From: Azospirillum sp. B510
GTDB taxonomy: Bacteria > Pseudomonadota > Alphaproteobacteria > Azospirillales > Azospirillaceae
Direction: 5' to 3'
NCBI RefSeq assembly: GCF_000010725.1
Contig: NC_013854.1
Location: 2,633,001-2,697,000 of the forward strand
Length of the DNA: 64,000 nt
The position numbers and the translations under genes were made by a program. The notes under the pieces are model-generated. The model was not told the origin of the DNA. It searched no databases and saw only the letters and a list, made by a program, of their open reading frames with translations. Each line of letters begins with the position of its first letter. Position 1 is the stretch's first letter. Below, piece after piece: positions 52,942-61,601 of this stretch.

Positions 52942-54100
52942 TCCCGGCCCGCCAGGCGATCAGCCGCCGCGCCGCCTCGGCGATGGTCTCCTCCGACCCG
53001 GCGAAGCTGAAGCGCAGGAAGCGCCGGCCGCGGGCGGTGTCGAAATCGATGCCGGGAGTGCAGGCGATGCCGGTCTCCTCCAGGAGCCGCTTCGCAAGCG
53101 CCTCGCTGTCGTCGGTCAGATCCGACACGTCGGCATAGATGTAGAAGGCGCCGTCGGCCGGGGCCAGCTTGGCGAAGCCGGCCTTCGGCAGCTCCTCCAA
53201 CAGCAGCGCGCGGTTGCGGGCATAGCGGGCGACGTGGCCGTCCAGCTCCTCCGTGCAGTCGAAGGCGGCCACCGCCGACACCTGGCTCAGCGTCGGCGCC
53301 GAGATGAACAGGTTCTGCGCCAGACATTCGACCGAGCGCAGCAGATCGTCCGGCACGATCATCCAACCGAGCCGCCAGCCGGTCATTGAGAAATATTTGG
53401 AGAAGCTGTTGACCACCAGCGCCTGATCGTTGACCTCCGCCGCGGTGACCGCGTCGGTGCCATAGGTCAGGCCGTGATAGATCTCGTCCGACACCATGCG
53501 CACGCCGTTGGCGCGGCACCAGTCGGACAGCGCCGTCAGCTCCTCCCGGCTCAGCATGGTGCCGGTCGGGTTGGCCGGGCTGGCGACGATCAGACCCTGC
53601 ACCGGCTCGTCCAGCGCCTCCAGCAGCGCGACGGTCGGCTGGAAGCGGTGTTCCGGCCCGGTCGGCAACTCCACCGGGATGACGCCGGCGGCGGTCAGGG
53701 TGTGGCGGTAGGCCGGATAGCTGGGCGACGCCATCGCCACCCGGTCGCCCGGATCGAACGCCGCCAGGAAACCGAGCTGGAAGGCGCCGGAGGAGCCGGT
53801 GGTGACGACGACCCGCCGCTCCGGCACCTCGACGCCGTAGCGGTCCTTGTACCATTTGGCGATGGCCGCGCGCAGCGGCGGGATGCCGAGCGCGCCGGTG
53901 TAGCCCAGCGGATCGCTGCCGACCACGGCGGTCGCCGCCGCTTGCACCACTCCCTTCGGGGCGCCGCTGGAGGGCTGCCCCACCTCCATATGCAGCACCT
54001 CCAGACCGGCGGCCTCGCGCTCGGCCGCGGCGCGCATCACTTCCATCACGAAAAAGGGCGGGATGGCGCCCCGCTTGGAAACCTTGGGCTGCTTGCTCAT
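52937..54100 (-). CDS. PLP-dependent aminotransferase (class I)
   Basis: The 387-residue cytosolic enzyme has HMEVGQPSSGAPKGV, PLGYTGALGIPPLR, SSGAFQLGFLAAFDPGD, SPANPTGTML, MVSDEIYHGLTYG and the catalytic Lys in SFSKYFSMTGWRLGW (about 233-247). It belongs to the fold-type I aspartate/aminotransferase group, probably acting on a 2-oxo acid pair. The substrate is not clear. The start ATG 54100 opens with MSKQPKVSKRG. Codon use is typical. It lies alone, convergent with SDR. Confidence 0.93.
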   Translation of the reverse strand: MSKQPKVSKRGAIPPFFVMEVMRAAAEREAAGLEVLHMEVGQPSSGAPKGVVQAAATAVVGSDPLGYTGALGIPPLRAAIAKWYKDRYGVEVPERRVVVTTGSSGAFQLGFLAAFDPGDRVAMASPSYPAYRHTLTAAGVIPVELPTGPEHRFQPTVALLEALDEPVQGLIVASPANPTGTMLSREELTALSDWCRANGVRMVSDEIYHGLTYGTDAVTAAEVNDQALVVNSFSKYFSMTGWRLGWMIVPDDLLRSVECLAQNLFISAPTLSQVSAVAAFDCTEELDGHVARYARNRALLLEELPKAGFAKLAPADGAFYIYADVSDLTDDSEALAKRLLEETGIACTPGIDFDTARGRRFLRFSFAGSEETIAEAARRLIAWRAGK

Positions 54101-54150
54101 GCTCGTCCGTCTCTAACGATTGTCCGGCTCTGCCGATTGTCCGGGCGGGA

Positions 54151-55470
54151 TCAGTCCCGCTGGCGTTCGCTTTCCACCGTCAGCGCGAGGCTGTTGGCGC
54201 GCGGGTCGGCCGCCGTCTGGCAATAGCGGATGCCGTCCTCCGTCGACACCCGGCAGCCGACGAAGCTGACCCGGCCGGGGATCGATTGCGGGCGCGCCGA
54301 CTGGATCTGCGTGGCGGTGGATTTCTCCTCAAGGGCGGCCGGAAGGGCGGCCGACAGCAGGGCCGCCGGGCCGGCGGCCGGGCCGTCGTCGCCGCCTGCG
54401 GTGCCGACCCCGGCGAACAGGGTGCGGCCGACGATGGCGTTGGCGATCAGCGCCGGGGCGCCGAAGCCGCCGCGATCCACGCCCTGGGCAACCAGCATGC
54501 CGGTGCCGGCGATGCCGCGGCCGGTGCCGAAGGGCGCGCCCTGGGTGAAGGCGCAGGCGGCGCCATTCTCCTCCGCATCGATCACCATCGCGCCGGCCCC
54601 GGCGGCGGTCGGCCCCCTGCCGGTGGCGCCCAGCAGCTGGGCGGCGCGGCTGGCGCGCTCGGCCGGCGGCAAGGCGGCGACCGCCTTCCAGGCCTGGATC
54701 AGGGCGGTACCGGCCTCCGGCTCGTTCAGGTCGGGAACATGCAGGTCGGTGATGTCGAAGGGCAGGGTCAGCGTGCCGGCGACGCGCGGCTGATAGGCGC
54801 GCAGCTGTGCCGGATCGATGCCGGTGCCCTGGGCGACCGTCGCCGCGAGCGGCCCGCTGTAGAAGGCCCCCACCCCCTGGCGCCGCAGGACCGACAGGGT
54901 CGCGGCCAGCTCCGGCTGGGCGGCCACCGCGCCGACGGCGGGGCTGCCGCCGGCCAGCAGGCGGCGGCGCGTGTCCGACTCGCCGGCCAGCTTGCCGCCG
55001 AAGGTGGTGAGATCCTGCACCAGCGCGCGGCTGAGGCCGGGGGAGAATTGCGCCAGCTGTTCGGCGGGAGCCACGACCTGCTCCCAGCGCAAGGTGCCGG
55101 CGGCGGCCTGGACGGCATAGAGCCCGCGCGCCATGGCCGGCATGGCGGCACCGCCGGGACCGGCCGGACGCGGCAGGAAATCGATGGTGCGGGCCTTCTT
55201 CGACGCGGCGTCGAACAGCACGCAGACGCCGCCGCCGGTCAGCCCGACGCGCGACGGCAGGCTGGCGGTCATCGCCAGCGCCATCGCCGCCACCGCGTCG
55301 CCGGCCTTGCCGCCCTGGGCGATGATGTCGCGCCCGACACCGGCGGCATAGGGCTCGTCGGCGACGACGAAGCTCTGCACCAGGGCGTTGGTCTTGAACT
55401 TGGTGTTGACGCAGCCCGGCAGCAGTGATGCAGCTATGGCAACCGCGCCCAACCGTCGCCAGATTCGCAA
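54151..55470 (-). CDS. Gamma-glutamyltransferase-like lipoprotein without the catalytic threonine
   Basis: The protein has a lipobox (AIAASLLPGC) at the end of a signal segment, then a GGT-like fold: DIIAQGGKAGDAVAAMALAMTASLP, GLTGGGVCVLFD, GLYAVQAAAGTLRWEQVVAPA. The small-subunit half has GTGRGIAGTGMLVAQ like GSG-PGTGI-L in GGT. The nucleophilic Thr motif TTH-SVVD reads AGAGAMVID, so autocleavage and transfer are unlikely. It may be a sensor or scaffold in the outer membrane. The start is uncertain: TTG 55470 is taken since ATG 55551 would overlap the M48 gene. The short gap to 55544 may hold both promoters. Confidence 0.7.
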   Translation of the reverse strand: MRIWRRLGAVAIAASLLPGCVNTKFKTNALVQSFVVADEPYAAGVGRDIIAQGGKAGDAVAAMALAMTASLPSRVGLTGGGVCVLFDAASKKARTIDFLPRPAGPGGAAMPAMARGLYAVQAAAGTLRWEQVVAPAEQLAQFSPGLSRALVQDLTTFGGKLAGESDTRRRLLAGGSPAVGAVAAQPELAATLSVLRRQGVGAFYSGPLAATVAQGTGIDPAQLRAYQPRVAGTLTLPFDITDLHVPDLNEPEAGTALIQAWKAVAALPPAERASRAAQLLGATGRGPTAAGAGAMVIDAEENGAACAFTQGAPFGTGRGIAGTGMLVAQGVDRGGFGAPALIANAIVGRTLFAGVGTAGGDDGPAAGPAALLSAALPAALEEKSTATQIQSARPQSIPGRVSFVGCRVSTEDGIRYCQTAADPRANSLALTVESERQRD

Positions 55471-55543
55471 GCGAGTGTGTCGCGGCCCGGAGTTCCGCCG
55501 GTCGCGCGCGGGGGTCCGCTGTTCCAAGCCGGAGGTTGTCACG

Positions 55544-56920
55544 GTGCGCATGCCCAGCAGGCTGGTTTCGGTCGTCGCCATCATGTCCATGTGTCTGATG
55601 TCGCTGGTGTGGGGGGCGCCACCGGCAAACGCGCAGCGCCGCCAGGAGATGCAGATCCTGAGCGACGCCGAGACGGACCATATCATCCGCAAGATGGCCC
55701 GGCCAATCTTCCAGGCGGCCGGCATCGACCCGGAGTCCGTGCAGATCCTGCTGATCAACGACCCGACGGTGAACGCCTTCGTCGCCGGCGGACAGAACAT
55801 CTTCATCCACACCGGGCTTCTGCTGGACGTCGACAACGCCGACCAGCTGCTGGGCGTGATCGCGCACGAGACCGGGCACATCGCCGGCGGCCACCTGATC
55901 CGTGGCGCCGACGCGATGGACAACGCCTTCCTCACCTCGCTGATCGGCATGGGGGTGGGCATCGCCGGCGGTCTGGCCTCGCGCAACGCCGGGGCGGGGG
56001 CGGCCGGCATCATGCTGGGCCAGCATCTGGCCGAACGGAACCTGCTGTCCTTCTCCCGCACGCAGGAGGCGTCGGCCGACCAGGCCGGCCTGTCCTTCCT
56101 GGAGCGCTCGGGCATCTCCGCCGTCGGGATGGAGACCTTCCTGGAAAAGCTGGGCGTCTTCGATCCGCTGCTCACCGACCGCGACGCCGGCTATCGCCGC
56201 ACCCATCCGCTGACGCCCGAGCGCATCGACGCGGTCAAGGCCTTCGTCGCCCGCTCGCGCTATGCCAACGCCACGCTGCCGGCGGCGACCGAGGCCGACC
56301 TGCAACGGGTCAAGGCCAAGCTCTACGGCTATATCGACCCGCGCGGCGCCCTTCAGCGCTACAAGGCGACCGACCCGTCGCCCGCCGCCCGCTATGGCCG
56401 CGCCTACGCCTATTTCCGCCAGGGCGACCTCAAGCAGGCGACTCCGCTGGTCGACGGGCTGATCGCGGACGAGCCGACGAACCCCTATCTCTACGAGATG
56501 AAGGGCGACCTGATGCTGCAAACCGGCCGGGCGCCGGACGCGGTGGCCCCGTATCGAAAGGCCGTAGAGCTCGCTGGTTCCGAATCCGGAACGATTCGCG
56601 TCTCCCTCGCCCACGCGCTTCTGGAACAGCATGACCCCCGTCTGGCCGACGAGGCGCTGAAAAATCTCCAGATCGCCGCCAAGGGCAAGGCGCAGTCGGC
56701 CTTCCTGTGGCGGCTGACCGCCCAGGCCTGGAGCATGAAGCGGAACGACGGCATGGTCGCCTACGCCACCGCCGAAGAGGCGCTGGCGAGAGGCGACATG
56801 CCGATGGCCAAGGCCCAGGCGGAACGGGCGGAAAAGCTGCTGCCCGCCGGATCGCCCGGCTGGCTGCGCGCCCAGGACATCCGCGGCCAGACCGGCGGGG
56901 CCGGCGGCGACAGGCAATAG
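55544..56920 (+). CDS. Periplasmic M48 metalloprotease with TPR-like repeats (BepA-like)
   Basis: The 458-residue protein has a signal peptide (VVAIMSMCLMSLVWGAPPANA, about 9-29) and an M48 domain: HETGH zinc site at His108-Glu109-His112 followed by IAGGH, and a third ligand Glu in RTQEASADQAG. A C-terminal helical repeat region (about 270-440) with ARYGRAYAYFRQGDLKQATPL and HPLTPERIDAV looks like TPR. BepA-type proteins degrade misfolded outer-membrane proteins. GTG 55544 has GGAGG eight bases upstream. Confidence 0.92.
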   Translation: MRMPSRLVSVVAIMSMCLMSLVWGAPPANAQRRQEMQILSDAETDHIIRKMARPIFQAAGIDPESVQILLINDPTVNAFVAGGQNIFIHTGLLLDVDNADQLLGVIAHETGHIAGGHLIRGADAMDNAFLTSLIGMGVGIAGGLASRNAGAGAAGIMLGQHLAERNLLSFSRTQEASADQAGLSFLERSGISAVGMETFLEKLGVFDPLLTDRDAGYRRTHPLTPERIDAVKAFVARSRYANATLPAATEADLQRVKAKLYGYIDPRGALQRYKATDPSPAARYGRAYAYFRQGDLKQATPLVDGLIADEPTNPYLYEMKGDLMLQTGRAPDAVAPYRKAVELAGSESGTIRVSLAHALLEQHDPRLADEALKNLQIAAKGKAQSAFLWRLTAQAWSMKRNDGMVAYATAEEALARGDMPMAKAQAERAEKLLPAGSPGWLRAQDIRGQTGGAGGDRQ

Positions 56921-57058
56921 CGTGAGCGGCGGATCATCCGTCCGGTAACGCAATGGTCACCGAACCGTCCCCGCCGCGTCATCGCCGCTTGCTATTCCGC
57001 GAACATCGAGCGGGCTCCGGAGGGTCGGACGCCCGGTTCCGTCCACGGAGTACACCGC

Positions 57059-58477
57059 ATGCCGTCCGTCCGTCCGTCGTCCTGGCGCGGCGCCCTGCTC
57101 GCCACCGCCACCCTTCTGTGCGCCGCCGGCCTGACCACCGTCCCGGCGAACGCCCAGAGCCAAGAGGCCAAGCGCTATCCCGCCACGCTGGCCGGTCATG
57201 CCGTGCTGCCGGCCGATACGCTGGTGCAGGCGCCGGCCGATGCCGGGCCGCTGTTCGCGACCTCCGGCAAATTCACCAATCCCGACCGCAGGCGGGTGGA
57301 CGCGGTGGGCAGCATCCGCGCCACCTCCTTCGCCTCCGACCCCAAGGTCCCGCGCGAGACCGAGATCCTGCTGCCGGTCGCCGGCCAGGCGGTGCAGGGC
57401 TTCTCCGCCGTCGTTCCGCAGGCCGATGGCGAGTTCCTGACGCTGACCGACAATGGCTTCGGCAGCAAGGTGAACTCGGTCGACGCGCTGCTGATGATCC
57501 ATCGCGTCAAGCCCGACTGGCGGAGCGGCGCCATGCGGCGGCTGGACACCCTCTTCCTGCGCGATCCCGACCGCAAGGTCCCCTTCGCCATCGTCAACGA
57601 GAACACCACCAGCCGCTACCTGACCGGTGCCGATTTCGATCCCGAATCGCTGGTGGTCCAGGCCGACCGCCTGTTCATCGGCGACGAGTTCGGCCCCTAT
57701 ATCCTGGAGCTGACCAAAGACGGCGTGGTCGTCGCGGTGCATGAGACGGTGGTCGACGGCAAGCCGGCCCGCTCGCCCGACCATTACCGCAACAACGGCC
57801 TGCCGGCGGTGCCGGGCGCGGTCAGCTTCGAGGTCCGCCGCTCCCGCGGGTTCGAGCCGATGGGCGTGTCGCCGGACGGCAGGACGCTGTACCCGTCGCT
57901 GGAAGGCCCGCTGTGGAACGCCGCGGCGAACGCCTTCGAGAACAAGGACGGCCGCGCGTACACCCGCATCCTGGAATTCGACGTCGCCAGCCGCACGTAC
58001 ACCGGCAAGTCCTGGAAGTACAGGCTGGAGGACAATGCCAACGTCGTCGCCGACATGGCGATGATCGACGCCGGCAGCGCCCTGGTGATCGAACGCGACG
58101 ACACCACCGAAGGGGCGAGGACCGAGGCCTGCCAGGGCGAGGTGAAGCCGGATTGCTTCAACGCGCCGGCCGCCTTCAAGCGCATCTACAAGATCGACAT
58201 CGCCGGCGCCGACGCCGACGGCTTCGTCCGCAAGGTCGGCTACATCGACCTGACCGACATCGCCGATCCCGACCACAAGGCCCGCGCCGGGCAGGCGCCG
58301 GACGGCCATTTCGTCATGCCCCATCTTGGACCGGAGGGGGTGACCATCGTCGATGCCGACCATATCGTCGTCGTCAACGACAACAACCTGCCCTATTCCA
58401 CCGGCCGGACCATCGGCAAGGCCGACGGCGACGAGATGGCGCTGCTGTCGGTGGGCGACCTGCTGCGCGCCCGCTGA
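57059..58477 (+). CDS. Secreted phytase-like esterase-fold protein
   Basis: The 472-residue protein has a signal peptide (ALLATATLLCAAGLTTVPANA) and matches the esterase-like/phytase-like beta-propeller family: VQGFSAVVPQADGEFLTLTDNGFG, NTTSRYLTGADFDPESLV, FIGDEFGPYILELT, FEPMGVSPDGRTLYPSLEGPLW, and HLGPEGVTIVDADHIVVVNDNN. Such proteins are periplasmic and may hydrolyse phosphate esters. The exact substrate is unproven. It stands alone on the plus strand and has a 138-base leader after the M48 gene. Confidence 0.85.
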   Translation: MPSVRPSSWRGALLATATLLCAAGLTTVPANAQSQEAKRYPATLAGHAVLPADTLVQAPADAGPLFATSGKFTNPDRRRVDAVGSIRATSFASDPKVPRETEILLPVAGQAVQGFSAVVPQADGEFLTLTDNGFGSKVNSVDALLMIHRVKPDWRSGAMRRLDTLFLRDPDRKVPFAIVNENTTSRYLTGADFDPESLVVQADRLFIGDEFGPYILELTKDGVVVAVHETVVDGKPARSPDHYRNNGLPAVPGAVSFEVRRSRGFEPMGVSPDGRTLYPSLEGPLWNAAANAFENKDGRAYTRILEFDVASRTYTGKSWKYRLEDNANVVADMAMIDAGSALVIERDDTTEGARTEACQGEVKPDCFNAPAAFKRIYKIDIAGADADGFVRKVGYIDLTDIADPDHKARAGQAPDGHFVMPHLGPEGVTIVDADHIVVVNDNNLPYSTGRTIGKADGDEMALLSVGDLLRAR

Positions 58478-58598
58478 CCGTCGCCGATCGCGCAAAGGTG
58501 ATATCCGGGCAGGCGCTTTGCACTTGTCCGGATTTGATTGTCGGTTCAGTGTGGGCGGCCTTCGGCTCAATTCCTTTCGTGCTTCGGAGACCGCCCTC

Positions 58599-59366
58599 AT
58601 GCGCCCCGCCCTGCCGTTCCTGCGTTCCGCCCTGCTCGCCCTGCCCGTCGCGGCGGTGGCGCTGTCCGCCGCCATGCCGGTCCGGGCGCAATCGGCGGGC
58701 TTCGACGGCACCCAGAAGGCCGCCATCGAGAAGATCGTCCGCGACTATCTGATGGAACATCCGGAGGTGATCCTCCAGGCCGTCGACGCCATGCAGGAGC
58801 GCCAGAAGACGGCGGAGGCCGAACAGGCCCGCAAGGCCCTGTCCGAGAACAAGCAGGCGCTGACCCGCAACCCGGCCGACGTCGTCGCCGGCAACCCGCA
58901 GGGTGACGTCACGGTGGTCGAGTTCTTCGACTACCAGTGCGGCTACTGCAAGGCGGTGCAGGCCGACACCCAGACGCTGATCAAGGGCGATCCCAAGCTG
59001 CGCTTCGTCCTGAAGGAATTCCCGATCCTGGGTCCGGCCTCCGTCGTCGCCTCGAAGGCGGCGATCGCCTCGCGCGGCCAGGGCAAATATATGGAATTCC
59101 ACAACGCCCTGATGGCCCAGCGCGGCCAGCTGGACGAGGCCGTCATCATGCGGCTGGCCAAGTCGGTCGGGCTCGACACCGACCGGCTGAAGAAGGACAT
59201 GGAAGCGCCCGACGTGCTGAAGGTGATCGCCACCAACCAGGCGCTGGCCGAGAAGCTGAACATCCGCGGCACCCCGGCCTTCATCTTCGGTGACGAGCTG
59301 GTGCCGGGCGCCATCAAGCTGGACGACATGAAGCGGCTGACCGATGCCGCGCGGGCCAAGGGCTGA
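58599..59366 (+). CDS. DsbA-family thiol:disulfide protein (DsbG/ScsC-like)
   Basis: The 255-residue protein has a signal peptide (ALLALPVAAVALSAAMPVRAQ), an N-terminal helical region with YLMEHPEVILQAVDAMQERQ, then a thioredoxin fold: VVEFFDYQCGYCKAVQADTQ with the CGYC active site (about 111-114) and cis-Pro IRGTPAFIFGDELVPG. The helical N-terminus is of the Com1/ScsC/BdbD type. It probably oxidises or isomerises periplasmic disulfides. The ATG at 58599 has GGAG 10 bases upstream. It is 13 bases before a HAD gene. Confidence 0.92.
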   Translation: MRPALPFLRSALLALPVAAVALSAAMPVRAQSAGFDGTQKAAIEKIVRDYLMEHPEVILQAVDAMQERQKTAEAEQARKALSENKQALTRNPADVVAGNPQGDVTVVEFFDYQCGYCKAVQADTQTLIKGDPKLRFVLKEFPILGPASVVASKAAIASRGQGKYMEFHNALMAQRGQLDEAVIMRLAKSVGLDTDRLKKDMEAPDVLKVIATNQALAEKLNIRGTPAFIFGDELVPGAIKLDDMKRLTDAARAKG

Positions 59367-59379
59367 GGCTGACCGTTCC

Positions 59380-60009
59380 ATGACCGGAATGACCGAGCGG
59401 GCGAAGCCCTCCATCGTCGTCTTCGATGTCGGGCAGGTGCTGATCGAATGGGATCCGCGGCATCTCTACCGCGAGCTGTTCGACGGCTATGAAGACCTGA
59501 TGGAGGATTTCCTCGACCGGGTCTGCACCCCGGCCTGGAACCTGGAGCAGGACCGCGGCCGCCCCTGGGCGGAGGCGGTCGCCCTGCTGACGGCGGAGCA
59601 TCCGGACTGCGCCGAGCTGATCCGCGCCTATGACGATATGTGGGAGCGCATGGTGCCCGGCCCGATCCCCGGCACCGCCGACATCCTGGCGGAGCTGAAG
59701 GCGCGCGGCGTTCCGGTCTACGCCATCACCAACTTCTCGGTCGAGAAGTTCGAGTTGACGCGCAAGCGCTTCGACTTCCTGAACAGCTTCGACGGCCTCA
59801 TCGTTTCGGGACAGGAACGATTGGTGAAGCCCGACCCGGCGATCTATCGGCTTTTCGTGGATCGTTACGATCTCGAAGCGAGCGATTGCTACTTCATCGA
59901 CGACAACCCCGACAATGTCGAGGCGGCCAAGTCGGTCGGCATGTCGGCGCACCTGTTCGCCGGCGCCGAGGCTCTGCGGCGGGATTTGCTGGCTTTGGGG
60001 TTGCTGTAG
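59380..60009 (+). CDS. HAD-family hydrolase (YihX-like)
   Basis: The 209-residue protein has HAD motif I as FDVGQVLIEWD (Asp nucleophile, the second Asp replaced by Gly as in the YihX group), motif II TNFS near 115, motif III Lys in VKPDPAIYRL and motif IV IDDNPDNVEAA. The alpha-helical C1 cap lies between. YihX-type enzymes act as glucose-1-phosphate phosphatases, but the substrate here is only a guess. The ATG at 59380 is 13 bases after the DsbA stop. Confidence 0.88.
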   Translation: MTGMTERAKPSIVVFDVGQVLIEWDPRHLYRELFDGYEDLMEDFLDRVCTPAWNLEQDRGRPWAEAVALLTAEHPDCAELIRAYDDMWERMVPGPIPGTADILAELKARGVPVYAITNFSVEKFELTRKRFDFLNSFDGLIVSGQERLVKPDPAIYRLFVDRYDLEASDCYFIDDNPDNVEAAKSVGMSAHLFAGAEALRRDLLALGLL

Positions 60010-60036
60010 GGCGGCGCGCGAAAGCCCCCGCCGGCT

Positions 60037-60705
60037 TCACTCCGCCGCCGCCTCGCGGTCGGTGGCGGAGTTGAAGGCATAGGTCTTCCAGGTCGGCTCA
60101 TAGCTGTCGTCGGCCTGATTGCCCCAGACCGACCAGTTGGGCCGGGCGCCTCGGGCGAACATCTCCAGGAACGGACCGGGGCTGCATGCCTCGATCAGCT
60201 CATACTGCTCGTCGGGCTTGCGGCTGTGCTCGCGCTTGCGGCTTTCGATCAGGTTGACCTGGGTGCGGCCGGGCGGCAGCGTGCGGGCCTTCTTGCCGCG
60301 CACACCGAACAGGATCAGCTCGGTCACGTTGCGGAAATAGAAGCCGACGCCGCGCCCGTCGGATCCGCCATCCTTGCGCACCTTGTGCCAGATCAGATTC
60401 GTCTTGTACTCGAACCCCCAACTGCGCATCACCTGCAAGCCTTCCGGCAGCAGCGCGTTGGGAACCCAGAGATAAAGGTGGGCGGTCGGTGCCGCGATGT
60501 CGGCGACCGGCAGGGCGCAGATGTCCTCCACCGTCATGGTGCCGTAGCGCGACAGGCGGCGATGCTCCGGCGCCATCTTGCCGGTGCGGTTGACGAAGCG
60601 CCAGGGCGGGTCCGCCATCACGGTGGCGAAGCGCCGGTCACCGGCGAAGGCCACCAGATCCCGCGCCGGATCCGATGCCGTCGCCACCGTCTTGCTGTCG
60701 CCCAT
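60037..60705 (-). CDS. MT-A70 family adenine methyltransferase
   Basis: The 222-residue protein has the DPPW catalytic motif (MADPPWRF, about 30-37) of MT-A70 methyltransferases, AHLYLWVPNALLPEGLQVMRSWGFEYKTNLIWHKVRK, RNVTELILFGVRGKKART, and a C-terminal HSRKPDEQYELIEACSPGPFLEMFARGAR. It probably methylates adenine N6 in DNA or RNA. The family also occurs in phage and plasmids. No restriction enzyme is nearby, so it looks like an orphan. ATG 60705 has GAGG six bases upstream. It converges on the HAD gene. Confidence 0.9.
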   Translation of the reverse strand: MGDSKTVATASDPARDLVAFAGDRRFATVMADPPWRFVNRTGKMAPEHRRLSRYGTMTVEDICALPVADIAAPTAHLYLWVPNALLPEGLQVMRSWGFEYKTNLIWHKVRKDGGSDGRGVGFYFRNVTELILFGVRGKKARTLPPGRTQVNLIESRKREHSRKPDEQYELIEACSPGPFLEMFARGARPNWSVWGNQADDSYEPTWKTYAFNSATDREAAAE

Positions 60706-60848
60706 CGCTGCCTCGAAATCCTGAACAAATAGGGTACCGGAAGGGGTGCAAACTCGCACGGGGGGACAGCGGCGTCAATCCGGTCTGAACCGCCAAGCCG
60801 ACGCCGTCACAGGCGGTGGCGAGGAGGAGCGTCAGGGCGGCCCGCCGC

Positions 60849-61601
60849 TCATTCCTCCTCGCCGGCCTCGGCCATGGCGCGCAGGGCGGCACGTTCGGCG
60901 ACGCTCACGGTCAGCCCCTGGGTTTCCACACCGATGGCGCGCAGCTTGGCCAACGCCCGCGACAGGGTTTCCGGCTGCATGCCCAGACGCCGGGCGATCA
61001 GCGCCTTGTCGAAGGGCAGCTGGAACTGCGCCGGCCCGTCCCCCGGCGGGCAGACCCGCATCAGGAAGGCGGCGACCCGCTGGGGCGCCGGCTGGACCTG
61101 AAGCTGTTCGATCTGCGTCACCAGATGGCGCAGCCGGACCGACAGCGACCCCAGCATGCCGAAGGCGATGCGGTCATCCTCGCGCAGGCAACGGGCGAAA
61201 CCGTCGGCGGTCAGGGTCAGGACACGGGCGTCGGTCACCGCCTCGGCACAGACCGGGAATTTGCCGTCGGCGAACATGGCGGCCTCGGCGAAGCTTTCCG
61301 CCGGGCCGATGACATGCACCACCGCCTCCGTCCCATCGCGGGTCAGGCGATACAGCTTCACCCAGCCGTCGAGCAGGACGAAGAAGCGGTCGGCCGGCTC
61401 GTCCTGAAGGAACAGCGTCGTTCCGCGCGCCACCGGGCGGACGATGGAAACGCCACCCAGCAGCGACACCGCCCGGTCGGTCAGCTTGGCGAACAGCGGA
61501 ATGGCGCGCAGGGCGGCGGCATCCTCCGCCGACAAATGGGACGCCGACAAATGGGCCCCTGGCAAATGGGCCCCTGGCAAATGGGAATGATTGACGGTCA
61601 T
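60849..61601 (-). CDS. Crp/Fnr-family transcriptional regulator
   Basis: The 250-residue protein has a 25-residue lead with repeated HLPGAH/HLSASH motifs, a cyclic-nucleotide-binding-like domain (LFAKLTDRAVSLLGG, then RFFVLLDGWVKLYRLTRDGTE; about 33-145) and a C-terminal helix-turn-helix (FDKALIARRLGMQPETLSRALAKL; about 195-220). It lacks the N-terminal Cys cluster of FNR. The ligand is unknown. The start at 61601 has GGAGGTG. It overlaps the ygjV gene upstream by four bases (ATGA), so the two are cotranscribed. Confidence 0.88.
   Translation of the reverse strand: MTVNHSHLPGAHLPGAHLSASHLSAEDAAALRAIPLFAKLTDRAVSLLGGVSIVRPVARGTTLFLQDEPADRFFVLLDGWVKLYRLTRDGTEAVVHVIGPAESFAEAAMFADGKFPVCAEAVTDARVLTLTADGFARCLREDDRIAFGMLGSLSVRLRHLVTQIEQLQVQPAPQRVAAFLMRVCPPGDGPAQFQLPFDKALIARRLGMQPETLSRALAKLRAIGVETQGLTVSVAERAALRAMAEAGEEE
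61531..61590. repeat. 15-bp tandem repeat in the crp gene
   Basis: Four 15-base units around CAAATGGG start at 61531, 61546, 61561 and 61576. In the minus-strand protein they encode the repeated HLPGA/HLSAS pattern at the N-terminus of the Crp-like regulator. The repeats are in frame (15 = 5 codons), so copy number could change protein length without frameshift. Confidence 0.85.
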
